A DNA stretch of 64,000 nucleotides from VRUE01 sp963840565 (lineage in GTDB: Bacteria; Actinomycetota; Thermoleophilia; Solirubrobacterales; 70-9): assembly GCA_963840565.1 (NCBI GenBank), contig CAWIZH010000003.1, forward strand, positions 310,001 through 374,000, read 5' to 3'. The position numbers and the translations under genes were made by a program. Numbering within the stretch: the stretch's first letter is position 1; the number at the start of each line of letters is the position of its first letter. Under the pieces are notes generated by a model, which saw only the letters and a list, made by a program, of their open reading frames with translations, did no database searches and had not been told where the DNA came from. This document shows, in pieces, positions 24,644-32,475 of this stretch.

Positions 24644-25819
24644 GTGGCGACGCTGATCCGCGTCACCGGCGACTTCGACCTCGCCGAAGAGGCGGTGCAG
24701 GAGGCCTTCGTCGTCGCGCTCGAGCGCTGGCCGGCCGAGGGCCTGCCGTCGAACCCGGGGGCCTGGATCACCCAGGTCGCCCGCAACCGGGCGATCGACC
24801 GGATTCGCCGCGAGGGGGTGCTGCGCGACAAGGTCGCGGTGCTGGAGCACCTGGAGGCGCTGCACGCCGAGCCGGTGGCGCAGCCGGGCGAGCGGCTCGG
24901 CGAGATCTCCGACGACCGGCTGCGATTGATCTTTACCTGCTGCCACCCGGCGCTGGCGATCGAGGCCCGGGTGGCGCTGACCCTGCGCAGCCTCGGCGGC
25001 CTCAGCACGGCGGAGATCGCTCGCGCCCTGCTCGCCGGCGAGAGCGCGACGGCGCAGCGCATCGTCCGCGCCAAGCGCAAGATCGCCGCCAACAAGATCC
25101 CCTACGAGGTGCCGGTTGCCGAGCAGATGCCGGAACGCCTGCCGGCGGTGCTAGCGACGCTCTACCTGATCTTCAACGAGGGCTACCTGGCCTCGAGCAG
25201 CGAGGCGCTGGTGCGGACCGAGCTCAGCGGCGAGGCGATCCGCCTCGCCCGCGCCCTGGTCGCGATGCTGCCACGCGAGCCCGAGGCGAGCGGCCTGCTG
25301 GCGCTGATGCTGCTCACCGACGCACGGCGGGCGGCCCGGGTCGACGGGGACGGCGAGCTGGTCCTGCTCGAAGACCAGGACCGCTCGCTCTGGGACCGCG
25401 AGCTGGTCGGCGAGGGACTGGAGCTCTCGCGCGAAGCGGCGGCCGGAGGCCCCGCCGGCCCGTACACAGTGCAGGCCCGCATCGCCGCCGTCCACGCCGA
25501 AGCGGCGAGCGCGGGCCAGACCGACTGGCCGCGGATCGCCCGCCTCTACGCCTGGCTGACCGAGATCGCGCCCGGCCCCGTGGTCGAGCTCAACCGCGCG
25601 GTTGCGGTGGCAATGAGTGAGGGGCCGGAGCAAGGCCTCGAGCTGATCGAGTCGATCGGCGGCCTTGACGGCTACCAGCCGCTGTACACGGCGCGCGCCG
25701 ACCTGCTGCGGCGCCTCGATCGCAACGGCGAGGCGGCCGAGGCTTACAAACTGGCCCTGGAGCTGACGAGCAACCCGGTCGAGCGCCGCTTCATCGAGCG
25801 CCGCCTCGCCGAGAGTTAG
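24644..25819 (+). CDS. ECF42-type RNA polymerase sigma factor
   Basis: 391 residues from GTG at 24644. Region 2: VTGDFDLAEEAVQEAFVVAL, then WITQVARNRAIDRIRR. Region 4 (~100-160): LTLRSLGGLSTAEIARALLA. A C-terminal TPR-like extension (~175-390: ATLYLIFNEGYLASS; EIAPGPVVELNRAVAVAM) marks group ECF42, which has no anti-sigma factor and is partnered with DGPF proteins. The sequence upstream is open in frame and still resembles the family (RTFRHESGR before ATLIRV), yet no ATG/GTG/TTG/CTG occurs there, so the real N-terminus may be longer and use an unusual start, or a base is wrong. Confidence 0.88.
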   Translation: MATLIRVTGDFDLAEEAVQEAFVVALERWPAEGLPSNPGAWITQVARNRAIDRIRREGVLRDKVAVLEHLEALHAEPVAQPGERLGEISDDRLRLIFTCCHPALAIEARVALTLRSLGGLSTAEIARALLAGESATAQRIVRAKRKIAANKIPYEVPVAEQMPERLPAVLATLYLIFNEGYLASSSEALVRTELSGEAIRLARALVAMLPREPEASGLLALMLLTDARRAARVDGDGELVLLEDQDRSLWDRELVGEGLELSREAAAGGPAGPYTVQARIAAVHAEAASAGQTDWPRIARLYAWLTEIAPGPVVELNRAVAVAMSEGPEQGLELIESIGGLDGYQPLYTARADLLRRLDRNGEAAEAYKLALELTSNPVERRFIERRLAES

Positions 25820-25822
25820 CCG

Positions 25823-25869
25823 TTCCGGTGCGCTTTATCCCCCTATAGAGGGGAAAAGGCGCACCGGAA
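25823..25869. terminator. bidirectional hairpin between convergent genes
   Basis: TTCCGGTGCGC (25823-25833) pairs with its complement at 25859-25869, and an inner stem (CCCC with GGGG, flanked by T and A runs) lies inside. It sits exactly between the convergent ECF sigma and MFS genes. Confidence 0.75.
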
Positions 25870-25876
25870 GGCTCGC

Positions 25877-27382
25877 TTAGGCCTCGGAGTAGGCCGGCTC
25901 GCGCTCGGACTCGCCGCCGTGGGCGTGTTCGGCCATCTCCTCCGGCGAGGGCATCGGCACTTCGCGCAGGACGGTGACGGCGATCACCGTCGCCAGGGCA
26001 ACCAGGATCGCGCCGATCACGTAGGCGAGGTGGTAGCCGGAGTTGAGCGCGGCCAGATGATCGGCGCCGTCGGCGAGCTTGTTGTCGGTGCGCTGCGCGG
26101 CGAGGGTCGCCAGCACGGCGAGGCCGATCGCGCCGCCCACCTGCATGCTGGTGCTGACCACGCCCGAGGCGAGCCCCGAGTCCTCGGGCGTCGCTCCTGA
26201 CATCGCCAGCGTCATCAGCGAGGGGAAGGAGGTGCCGACGCCGAATCCGACCAGCAGCAGCGGTGCCAGCAGATCGGTGAGGTAGTTGCCGTCGACCGGG
26301 GTGCGAGCGAAGAGCAGCAGGCCGATGCCGACCATGATCACGCCCGGGATCAGCGTCGTCCGCGGCCCGAAGCGCATGATCAGCTTTTCCGAGAACCCGA
26401 GCGACATCGTCCCCATCACCAGCGTCGTCGGCAGGAAGGCGAGGCCGACCTGGAGCGCGTCGTAGCCGAGGATCCGCTGCAGGTAGAGGGCGCCGAGGAA
26501 GAACATGCCGAACATGCCCGCGACCAGCAACGCCTGGATCGCGTTGGCGCCGACCACGTTGCGCGAGTGGAAGAGGCGCAGTGGCATCAGCGGGTTCTCG
26601 ATCCGCGCCTGGCGGGCGATGAAGGCGGCGCCGAGGGCAAACGAGACGGCGAAGAGGATCAGTGTCTGAGCGGAGCCCCAGCCATGTTCGCTGACACCGA
26701 GGATCGCGTAGACGCCGATCATCAGCGAGCTGGTGATCAGGGCGGCGCCGGGGATGTCGGCGCCGGCCTTGAAGCCGAGGCCGGGCTTGTCCTCGACCAG
26801 GCGCAGGGCGCCGTAGGCGGTGGCGATGCCGATCGGCAGGTTGATGACGAAGATCCAGTGCCAGCTGATCGCCTGGGTCAGGATGCCGCCGAGCAGCAGG
26901 CCGATCGAGCCACCGGCCGAGGCGACGAAGCCGTAGACGCCGATCGCTTTCGCCTGCTCGCGGGGCTCGGGGAACATCGTCACGATCATGCCGAGGATCA
27001 CCGCCGAGGCGAGCGCGCCGCCGACGCCGGCGAAGAAGCGGCCGCCGATCAGCATCGCCTGGTTCTCGGCGACGGCGCAGAGCAGCGAGGCGGCGACGAA
27101 GACCGCGAGGCCGATCAGGAACATGCGCCGCTGCCCGAGCAGGTCGCCGAGGCGGCCGGCCAGCAGGAGCAGGCCGCCGAAGGGAATCAGGTAGGCGTTG
27201 ACGACCCAGGCGAGGCCGCTCTGGGAGAAGCCGAGGCTGTCCTGGATAGTAGGCAGGGCGACGTTGACGATGGTCACGTCGAGGACGATCATCAGCATCC
27301 CCGCGCAGAGCACGTAGAGCGCCGGCCAGCGCGAGCGGTCGGTATGAGTCTCTGCGGTTGTGGTTGCTGTCTCGGCGGTCAC
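25877..27382 (-). CDS. MFS drug exporter, DHA2 (14-helix) family
   Basis: 501 residues from GTG with GGAGG 5 nt upstream. Helix 1 (PALYVLCAGMLMIVLDVTIVN) leads to NVALPTIQDSLGFSQSGLAW, the DHA2 motif D1. LLLLAGRLGDLLGQRRMFLIG is the loop 2-3 motif A, and the helix 5 motif C region reads YGFVASAGGSIGLLLGGILT. Fourteen helices end near 470, and a His/Glu-rich tail (EMAEHAHGGESEREP) follows. A proton-driven exporter of toxic compounds (EmrB/QacA-like). It is divergent from an HxlR regulator, with a long dyad between the two genes, implying inducible efflux. Confidence 0.92.
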   Translation of the reverse strand: MTAETATTTAETHTDRSRWPALYVLCAGMLMIVLDVTIVNVALPTIQDSLGFSQSGLAWVVNAYLIPFGGLLLLAGRLGDLLGQRRMFLIGLAVFVAASLLCAVAENQAMLIGGRFFAGVGGALASAVILGMIVTMFPEPREQAKAIGVYGFVASAGGSIGLLLGGILTQAISWHWIFVINLPIGIATAYGALRLVEDKPGLGFKAGADIPGAALITSSLMIGVYAILGVSEHGWGSAQTLILFAVSFALGAAFIARQARIENPLMPLRLFHSRNVVGANAIQALLVAGMFGMFFLGALYLQRILGYDALQVGLAFLPTTLVMGTMSLGFSEKLIMRFGPRTTLIPGVIMVGIGLLLFARTPVDGNYLTDLLAPLLLVGFGVGTSFPSLMTLAMSGATPEDSGLASGVVSTSMQVGGAIGLAVLATLAAQRTDNKLADGADHLAALNSGYHLAYVIGAILVALATVIAVTVLREVPMPSPEEMAEHAHGGESEREPAYSEA

Positions 27383-27434
27383 TGAGACCTCCTTATCGTC
27401 GCTTGCCCGTACTCGCGGCTACCCTAGCAAATAG

Positions 27435-27468
27435 TTCATAAACGCAACGACTTGGTTGCAAATTTGAA
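27435..27468. promoter_or_regulatory. 34-bp dyad operator between MFS and HxlR genes
   Basis: Symmetric pattern TTCA-N5-GCAAC-N6-GTTGC-N5-TGAA centred between 27451 and 27452 (TTCA 27435-27438, GCAAC 27444-27448, GTTGC 27455-27459, TGAA 27465-27468). It lies 22 bp before the HxlR start and 52 bp before the MFS start. Candidate HxlR binding site. Confidence 0.55.
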
Positions 27469-27490
27469 TCAATCGGCATAGACTCCCGCT

Positions 27491-28207
27491 GTGGCGACTA
27501 AGCGCTCATACGGTGAGGCGTGTCGATTCGCCCACGCCCTGGACCTGGTCGGCGAGCGCTGGGCACTGCTGGTGGTGCGTGAGTTGCTGCTCGGCCCGAA
27601 GCGCTTCACGGACCTTCGCGCCGGTCTGCCGCACGCCAGCTCCAACATCCTTTCCGAGCGGCTGCGCGACCTCGAGCAGGGCGCTGTCATACAGCGTCGC
27701 AAATTGCCGCCGCCGGCAGCCTCCTGGGTCTACGAGCTGACCGAGTGGGGCCGCGAGCTGGAGCCGATCGTGACCAAGCTCGGCGCCTGGGGCGCCCGCT
27801 CGCCCTTTCCCCCCGACTCCGAGGAGATCGGCCCCGACTCGATCGTCCTCGCCCTGCGCTCGCTGTTCGACGCGGAGGCGGCCGGAGACCTGAGCGCGAG
27901 CTACGAGCTGCGGATCGGCGAGCAGCGCTTCCGGATCGGCATCGCCGACGGTGAGCTCGATCTCAACCGCGGCCGCGCCACCGACCCCGACATCTCGCTC
28001 GCGGTCCCCGACGCCCCCACCCTCGCCGCGGTCCTCACCGGCCAGCTCCCCCTCGACGAGGCTCTCGCTTCCGGGGCGGTCCAGATCGAGGGCAGCAAGC
28101 AAACCACCAAGCGCTTCCTCCGCCTCTTCCCGATGCCCGAGCCCTGCGAGTGCGCAGGCTCACCCGCGCCGCCCCCAGCTATGGCCAGCGGGAGCCACAG
28201 CGCGTAG
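27491..28207 (+). CDS. HxlR family transcriptional regulator with SCP2-like domain
   Basis: 238 residues from GTG. Residues 1-100 are an HxlR winged helix: ACRFAHALDLVGERWALLVV, then RFTDLRAGLPHASSNILSER and VIQRRKLPPPAASWVYELTE. Residues ~115-225 resemble a sterol-carrier (SCP2) fold: YELRIGEQRFRIGIADGELD, DISLAVPDAPTLAAVLTG and an ending ...TKRFLRLFPMPEP. This pairing is common in actinobacteria and suggests a hydrophobic ligand as effector. The divergent MFS exporter is the probable target. The last 48 bp overlap the 3' end of dnaE2. Confidence 0.87.
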   Translation: MATKRSYGEACRFAHALDLVGERWALLVVRELLLGPKRFTDLRAGLPHASSNILSERLRDLEQGAVIQRRKLPPPAASWVYELTEWGRELEPIVTKLGAWGARSPFPPDSEEIGPDSIVLALRSLFDAEAAGDLSASYELRIGEQRFRIGIADGELDLNRGRATDPDISLAVPDAPTLAAVLTGQLPLDEALASGAVQIEGSKQTTKRFLRLFPMPEPCECAGSPAPPPAMASGSHSA

Positions 28208-31200
28208 CTCGGCCACGGCCCGCTCACGCACGAGGCGCCGCGGCGGCTTCGCCGCCGACGGGCCGATTTCCGGAGCCGGGGTCGTGTTTTCGGCCCGTCG
28301 GCCGGGGCTGGCGGGGCGCTCCAGCTCGATTACCTCGGTGACGACGATGTTGGTGGTGCCTTCGTGGCGCTCGAGCCTGCCCACAGCACTGACCAGGGGC
28401 GCGGCGCGGACGGCGGCGCGGCAGCGCTCGTAGACGGCCTTCGGCACGACTAGATTGACGGTGCCGCGCTCGTCCTCGAGCAGCATGAAGACGATGCCGT
28501 TTGCGGTCTCGGGACGCTGGCGAGCGACGACCATTCCCGCCACTGCGACCGTGTCGCCGTTCTCGGCCTTCTCCAGGTCGCAGCTGAGCAGGATCTCGGC
28601 GTCGAGGTCCTCCCGCATCAGCCCCATCGGGTGCTCGTCGAGGGTCATGCCGATCGAGCGGTAATCGGCGATTACCCGCTGCCACTCGTCGAGCGGCGCC
28701 AGCTTGGGCGCCCGCGGCGGCTCCAGCGGCAGCGCCATCTGCAGGTCGTCGCCATGCCGCCGACCGGTCCCGGCGCCCCCAGCCTCCCAAAGCGCCTCCC
28801 GCCGCCCCGGCAACCCCGCCGACGGGCCTGAAACGTCTGCTATATGGACGTTTGAGGCCCATCGGCCGAGCAGGTTGTCGAGGGCGCCGGCCCAGGCGAG
28901 GCGCTCGAGGCCGTCGCGGCCCGCTCCCGAGCGGGAGGCGAGGTCGGCAATCCCGGCGTAGTCGCCGCTGCGCTCGCGGCCGTCAACCAGGCTCTCCATC
29001 TCCTCCCCGCGCACGCCCTTGACGTAGCCGAGGCCGATCCGCACGGTCAGCTCGCCTTCGATCCGCTCGACATGGCAGATGACGCGGCTGCGGTTGGCGT
29101 CGGGCCCGGCCAGTGTCACTCCCCGCCGCTGCGCCTCGTGGACCAGCGCATCGGGCGGGTAGAAACCCATCGGCTGCTCGTTGAGCAGGGCGCAGAGGAA
29201 CTCCTGCGGCCGATGCTCTCGCAGCCAGGCCGACTGGTAGGCGAGCAGGCCGAAGGCAGCCGAGTGCGCCTTGGGGAAGCCGAAGCCGGAGAAGCCCTGG
29301 ATCTGGCCCCAGACCTTCTCCGCCACCGCCTCGGTCACTCCCCTCTCCCCGGCGCCGGCGATGAAGTCCTTGTGGTGCTTCTCGATCTCCTCCAGCGAGC
29401 GCTTGCGGCTCATCGACCGCCGCAGCGAGTCGGCCTGGGCGGCGCTGAAGCCGGCCAACGCGATCGCCACTTCGATCACCTGCTCCTGAAAGACGATCGT
29501 GCCCAGCGTGTACTCCAAGACGCCCTCCAGCAGCGGGTGCTCGTAGGGGATCTCGAAGCCCTCCGGGTCCTCGCGGCGGCGCTTCAGCCGCTCTATATAT
29601 GGGTGCACGGCGCCGCCCTGGATCGGGCCGGGGCGAACCAGCGCCACCTGCACGGTGAGGTCGTCGAGGTTTTCGGGCCGGGTGCGCGGCAGCATCGACA
29701 TCTGGGCGCGACTCTCGATCTGGAAGACGCCGGTCGTCTCGGCGGCTTGGATCGAGCGGTAGGTCGCCGGGTCGTCGAAGGCGATGCGCGAGAGGTCGAG
29801 CGACTCCCCCCGCGTCTCCCCCACTTCCTCGACGCAGCGCTCGACCGCGGAGAGCATGCCGAGGCCGAGCAGGTCGATCTTGAGGAAGCCGGCATCGTTG
29901 CAGGAGTCCTTGTCCCACTGGACGATCTGCCGCCCCGCCATCGCCGCCGGCACGACCGGGCAGACATCGATCAGCGGCCGGGTCGAGATCACCATCCCGC
30001 CCGGGTGCTGGGAGACGTGGCGGGGTAGGCCCATCGCCTCGGGGCAGAGCTCGAGCAGCTTGCGCCAGCGCGGCGTCGCCGCCCGCTGCGGCCCGATCGC
30101 GGCGACGACGTCCTTCTCGATGTCCCCCTTTCGCTCGTGGAAGCCGACCATCCCCGCCACCTTGTCGATCTCCTCCTGCGGCAGCCCCAGCGCCTTGCCG
30201 AGGTCGCGCACGGCTCCGCGTGGACGGTAGGTGGGGAAGGCGGCGACCAGGGCCGAGTGCTCCGCCCCGTAGCGCTCGTGCACGCGCGGGATCAGCACCT
30301 CTCGGATGTCACGGGGGAAGTCGAGGTCGATGTCGGGCATCGTCGCCGCGACCTGCTTGCCGACCTCCTCGTTGAGGAAGCGGCTGGAGTTGAGGTCGTT
30401 GGCGACCGGGTCGATGTGGGAGAGCCCCGTGAGGTAGCAGACGATCGAGCTGACGCTGGAGCCGCGGCCGCGGCCGGGCGGCATGACCGAGCGGGCCGAG
30501 CCCCGTCCCCGCACCTCCTCGGCGACTTCGCGGGCGAGCACGAGCAGGTCGTGGTGGAGCAGGAAGAAGCCGGAGAGGCCGAGGGCGCGGATCGTCTGCA
30601 GCTCCTCCTCGAGCTTGCCTTCGGCCTTGCGCCGGTGGGAGGAGCCGGCGTAGCGCTCCGCCAGCAGCGCCCGGCAGAGCTCGGCCAGCTCGCGGTCGAC
30701 TCCCGGCTCCTCTTCGCGCGGGTAGCAGTAGCCGAGCTCGCGGCTGAGATCGAACTCGAGCCGCTCGGCCACCCGCAGGGTCTCGGCGACGGCGTCGGGG
30801 TGCTCGGCGAAGCGCTGCGCCATCGCCGCCGGCGAAGCCAGCGCCGAGCTCGAGTTGCCGCGGCGGCGTGGCTCGGACTCCTCCAGCGTCATTCCCAGTC
30901 GCACCGCGACGAAGGCGTCCTGAAGCTGCGCCCGGCGGCGGGCATGAGCGTGGACGTTGCCGGTGGCGACGCAGGGGACCCCCAACCGCCCGGCGAGCCC
31001 GCTCAGCCACCGGTTCCTCCCCCGGTCCCGTCGCCAATACGGTCGCTGCAGCTCGACCCGGAAGCGATCCCTGCCGAAGGCAACGAGCAAGCGCCGAGCC
31101 GTCTCCGCCCCCAGCTTCGCCTCGCCCCTCTCCCACGCAGCGGCGAGGGCGCCGTCACCCGCGCAGCCCGAAAGGCACACCAGCCCATCCGCGTGCCTCT

Positions 31201-31561
31201 CCACCTGTTCCAGCGTTACCCCCGGCTGGCCCGCACTGCGTTGTGAACTCTCGCGTGTGTGAGAGTGAGCTTCGGTTAGAAGTTGACACAGGTTGCGATA
31301 GCCGGCCGCACTTTCGACCAGGAGCGTGAGGTGAGAGTGACCCACTGTTACCTCGGCGCCGGTAATTGCCCGGAGGTCCGTCCCCTTGCAGGCCTGGACG
31401 AACTCCATCGACCCCCAGACGCCGTCGTGGTCGGTAAGGGCAAACGCCGGATAGCCGAGCTCCGCCGCGGCCGCCGCCAGCTCCGCCGGCGTCGATGCCC
31501 CGTCGAGAAAGGAGAAGGCCGAGTGAGCGTGCAGCTCCACATATCGAGCTTCGCCGGCCAT
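28160..31561 (-). CDS. dnaE2: error-prone DNA polymerase III alpha subunit DnaE2
   Basis: 1133 residues from the ATG at 31561, which overlaps the DUF6504 stop (TGATG); the open frame continues upstream but the family starts here (MAGEARYVELHAHSAFSFLD). Domains in order: PHP (1-~220; ELHAHSAFSFLDG, FALTDHDGVWGS), polymerase palm with the catalytic triad in MPDIDLDFPRDIR (~380-390), thumb and fingers (VALVRPGPIQGGAVHPYI; GTIVFQEQVIEVAIALAGFS), helix-hairpin-helix, and a C-terminal OB fold (DTVAVAGMVVARQRPE; TTNIVVTEVIELERP). It makes mutagenic translesion synthesis in SOS-induced cells together with ImuB. Normally co-transcribed with imuA-imuB; here imuB is separated by an inverted cassette. 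Confidence 0.95.
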   Translation of the reverse strand: MAGEARYVELHAHSAFSFLDGASTPAELAAAAAELGYPAFALTDHDGVWGSMEFVQACKGTDLRAITGAEVTVGHSHLTLLVESAAGYRNLCQLLTEAHSHTRESSQRSAGQPGVTLEQVERHADGLVCLSGCAGDGALAAAWERGEAKLGAETARRLLVAFGRDRFRVELQRPYWRRDRGRNRWLSGLAGRLGVPCVATGNVHAHARRRAQLQDAFVAVRLGMTLEESEPRRRGNSSSALASPAAMAQRFAEHPDAVAETLRVAERLEFDLSRELGYCYPREEEPGVDRELAELCRALLAERYAGSSHRRKAEGKLEEELQTIRALGLSGFFLLHHDLLVLAREVAEEVRGRGSARSVMPPGRGRGSSVSSIVCYLTGLSHIDPVANDLNSSRFLNEEVGKQVAATMPDIDLDFPRDIREVLIPRVHERYGAEHSALVAAFPTYRPRGAVRDLGKALGLPQEEIDKVAGMVGFHERKGDIEKDVVAAIGPQRAATPRWRKLLELCPEAMGLPRHVSQHPGGMVISTRPLIDVCPVVPAAMAGRQIVQWDKDSCNDAGFLKIDLLGLGMLSAVERCVEEVGETRGESLDLSRIAFDDPATYRSIQAAETTGVFQIESRAQMSMLPRTRPENLDDLTVQVALVRPGPIQGGAVHPYIERLKRRREDPEGFEIPYEHPLLEGVLEYTLGTIVFQEQVIEVAIALAGFSAAQADSLRRSMSRKRSLEEIEKHHKDFIAGAGERGVTEAVAEKVWGQIQGFSGFGFPKAHSAAFGLLAYQSAWLREHRPQEFLCALLNEQPMGFYPPDALVHEAQRRGVTLAGPDANRSRVICHVERIEGELTVRIGLGYVKGVRGEEMESLVDGRERSGDYAGIADLASRSGAGRDGLERLAWAGALDNLLGRWASNVHIADVSGPSAGLPGRREALWEAGGAGTGRRHGDDLQMALPLEPPRAPKLAPLDEWQRVIADYRSIGMTLDEHPMGLMREDLDAEILLSCDLEKAENGDTVAVAGMVVARQRPETANGIVFMLLEDERGTVNLVVPKAVYERCRAAVRAAPLVSAVGRLERHEGTTNIVVTEVIELERPASPGRRAENTTPAPEIGPSAAKPPRRLVRERAVAELRAVAPAGHSWGRRG

Positions 31562-31809
31562 CAGGCTCGCTGCCGGTACCAGCGTCCGCTGATCCCACTG
31601 CGAAACACGACCACGTCGCGGCCGTCGGCAAGCACCAGCTCGAAGTAGTGCCGCCGCAGCGGCTTCGGCGTCCACCAACGGTCCTCGACCAGCCACTCCT
31701 CCCGAATGGCCTCGACCCCGGCCCCGTCGACCGCCCGCGGCCTACCCTCGGGCTCGGTCTCAACCGCCACCCCCTGCGGCACGTACAGCCGCCTCGGAGC
31801 AGGAGTCAT
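31561..31809 (-). CDS. DUF6504 protein of the DnaE2 locus
   Basis: 82 residues from the ATG at 31809. The open frame is longer, but the upstream part is low quality and crosses the divergent gene. Family pattern: RRLYVPQGVAVETEPEGRP, VEAIREEWLVEDRWWTPKPL, RRHYFELVLADGRDVVVFR and GRWYRQRA. Found next to imuB/dnaE2 in actinobacteria, function unknown; it may be an accessory of the translesion complex. Its TGA overlaps the dnaE2 ATG, so the two are translationally coupled. Confidence 0.8.
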   Translation of the reverse strand: MTPAPRRLYVPQGVAVETEPEGRPRAVDGAGVEAIREEWLVEDRWWTPKPLRRHYFELVLADGRDVVVFRSGISGRWYRQRA

Positions 31810-31895
31810 CGGCGTGTGCCTTTTGCGCGACCAGCGAGTCGATGGCTTGACCTGAGCCACACACATGCGCGCCTTCGCTCCATAGCGTCGGGGCG

Positions 31896-32243
31896 ATGAG
31901 CTGGCCACCGAAGATCGGAGAGCCTCTTCCTCGTCCTGAGGATGCCTGGTACGAGTGGAGCAAGGTGGAGGATTGGGTTCTTGCGGCCAAGGGACATGGA
32001 CCCGAATGGGCCACCGTCTTCCGGGTTGACCTTGGAGATTGGGAACTTCTCTGGGAGGTGATTCTCGAGGCAATAGTTGGCGCAGAAATCCAAAAGGTTC
32101 GCACCCCTGCACCGTTTGAGTTCACTTGTGGAATGGAGGTCTTGCTTGTCTTTGGGGGTCGTATTGCCGTGGTGAAGCTTGTGTGGCACTACGCGGACAG
32201 AGTGGCTGCCCCCAGACTGGTTACCGCGTATCCAACCCCCTAA
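31896..32243 (+). CDS. DUF6883-like protein, inserted cassette gene 1
   Basis: 115 residues, starting MSWPPKIGEPLPRPEDAWYE, then VEDWVLAAKGHGPEWATVFR, CGMEVLLVFGGRIAVVKLVW and WHYADRVAAPRLVTAYP. I recall this pattern from DUF6883-type proteins, which have unknown function; a nuclease or toxin role has not been shown. It is encoded on the strand opposite to the mutagenesis genes and divergent from DUF6504 (86 bp). Base use is less GC-rich than its neighbours (many AT-ending codons near 32030-32130), a sign of transfer. Twelve bases separate it from the next small gene. Confidence 0.6.
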   Translation: MSWPPKIGEPLPRPEDAWYEWSKVEDWVLAAKGHGPEWATVFRVDLGDWELLWEVILEAIVGAEIQKVRTPAPFEFTCGMEVLLVFGGRIAVVKLVWHYADRVAAPRLVTAYPTP

Positions 32244-32255
32244 CATGAGAGAGCA

Positions 32256-32471
32256 ATGGCCGTAACCCGCGAAATTACTGAGTTCGACATCGTCGAACTC
32301 GCCGAAGGAGTAGAAGACGCGCCCGCAGGAGCCAAGGGGGGGGTACTGGAGATACGACCCGACGGACTCGCGATGGTTGAGGTCCTTGAGCCTGAGCTCG
32401 GCGCTGTCGAGCGCATCGTCTTCGTTCCTCTCGACAAGATGCGCCTCACCACTCGGCCTGCTCGCCCTTAG
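32256..32471 (+). CDS. DUF4926-like small protein, inserted cassette gene 2
   Basis: 71 residues: ITEFDIVELAEGVEDAPAGA, then GVLEIRPDGLAMVEVLEPE and IVFVPLDKMRLTTRPA. It has the look of DUF4926-type small beta-barrel proteins (SH3-like), which often follow DUF6883 genes. It probably forms a unit with the preceding gene, as partner or antitoxin; that role is inferred from arrangement only. It is convergent with imuB, with 4 bp between the stops. Confidence 0.55.
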   Translation: MAVTREITEFDIVELAEGVEDAPAGAKGGVLEIRPDGLAMVEVLEPELGAVERIVFVPLDKMRLTTRPARP

Positions 32472-32475
32472 CGCT

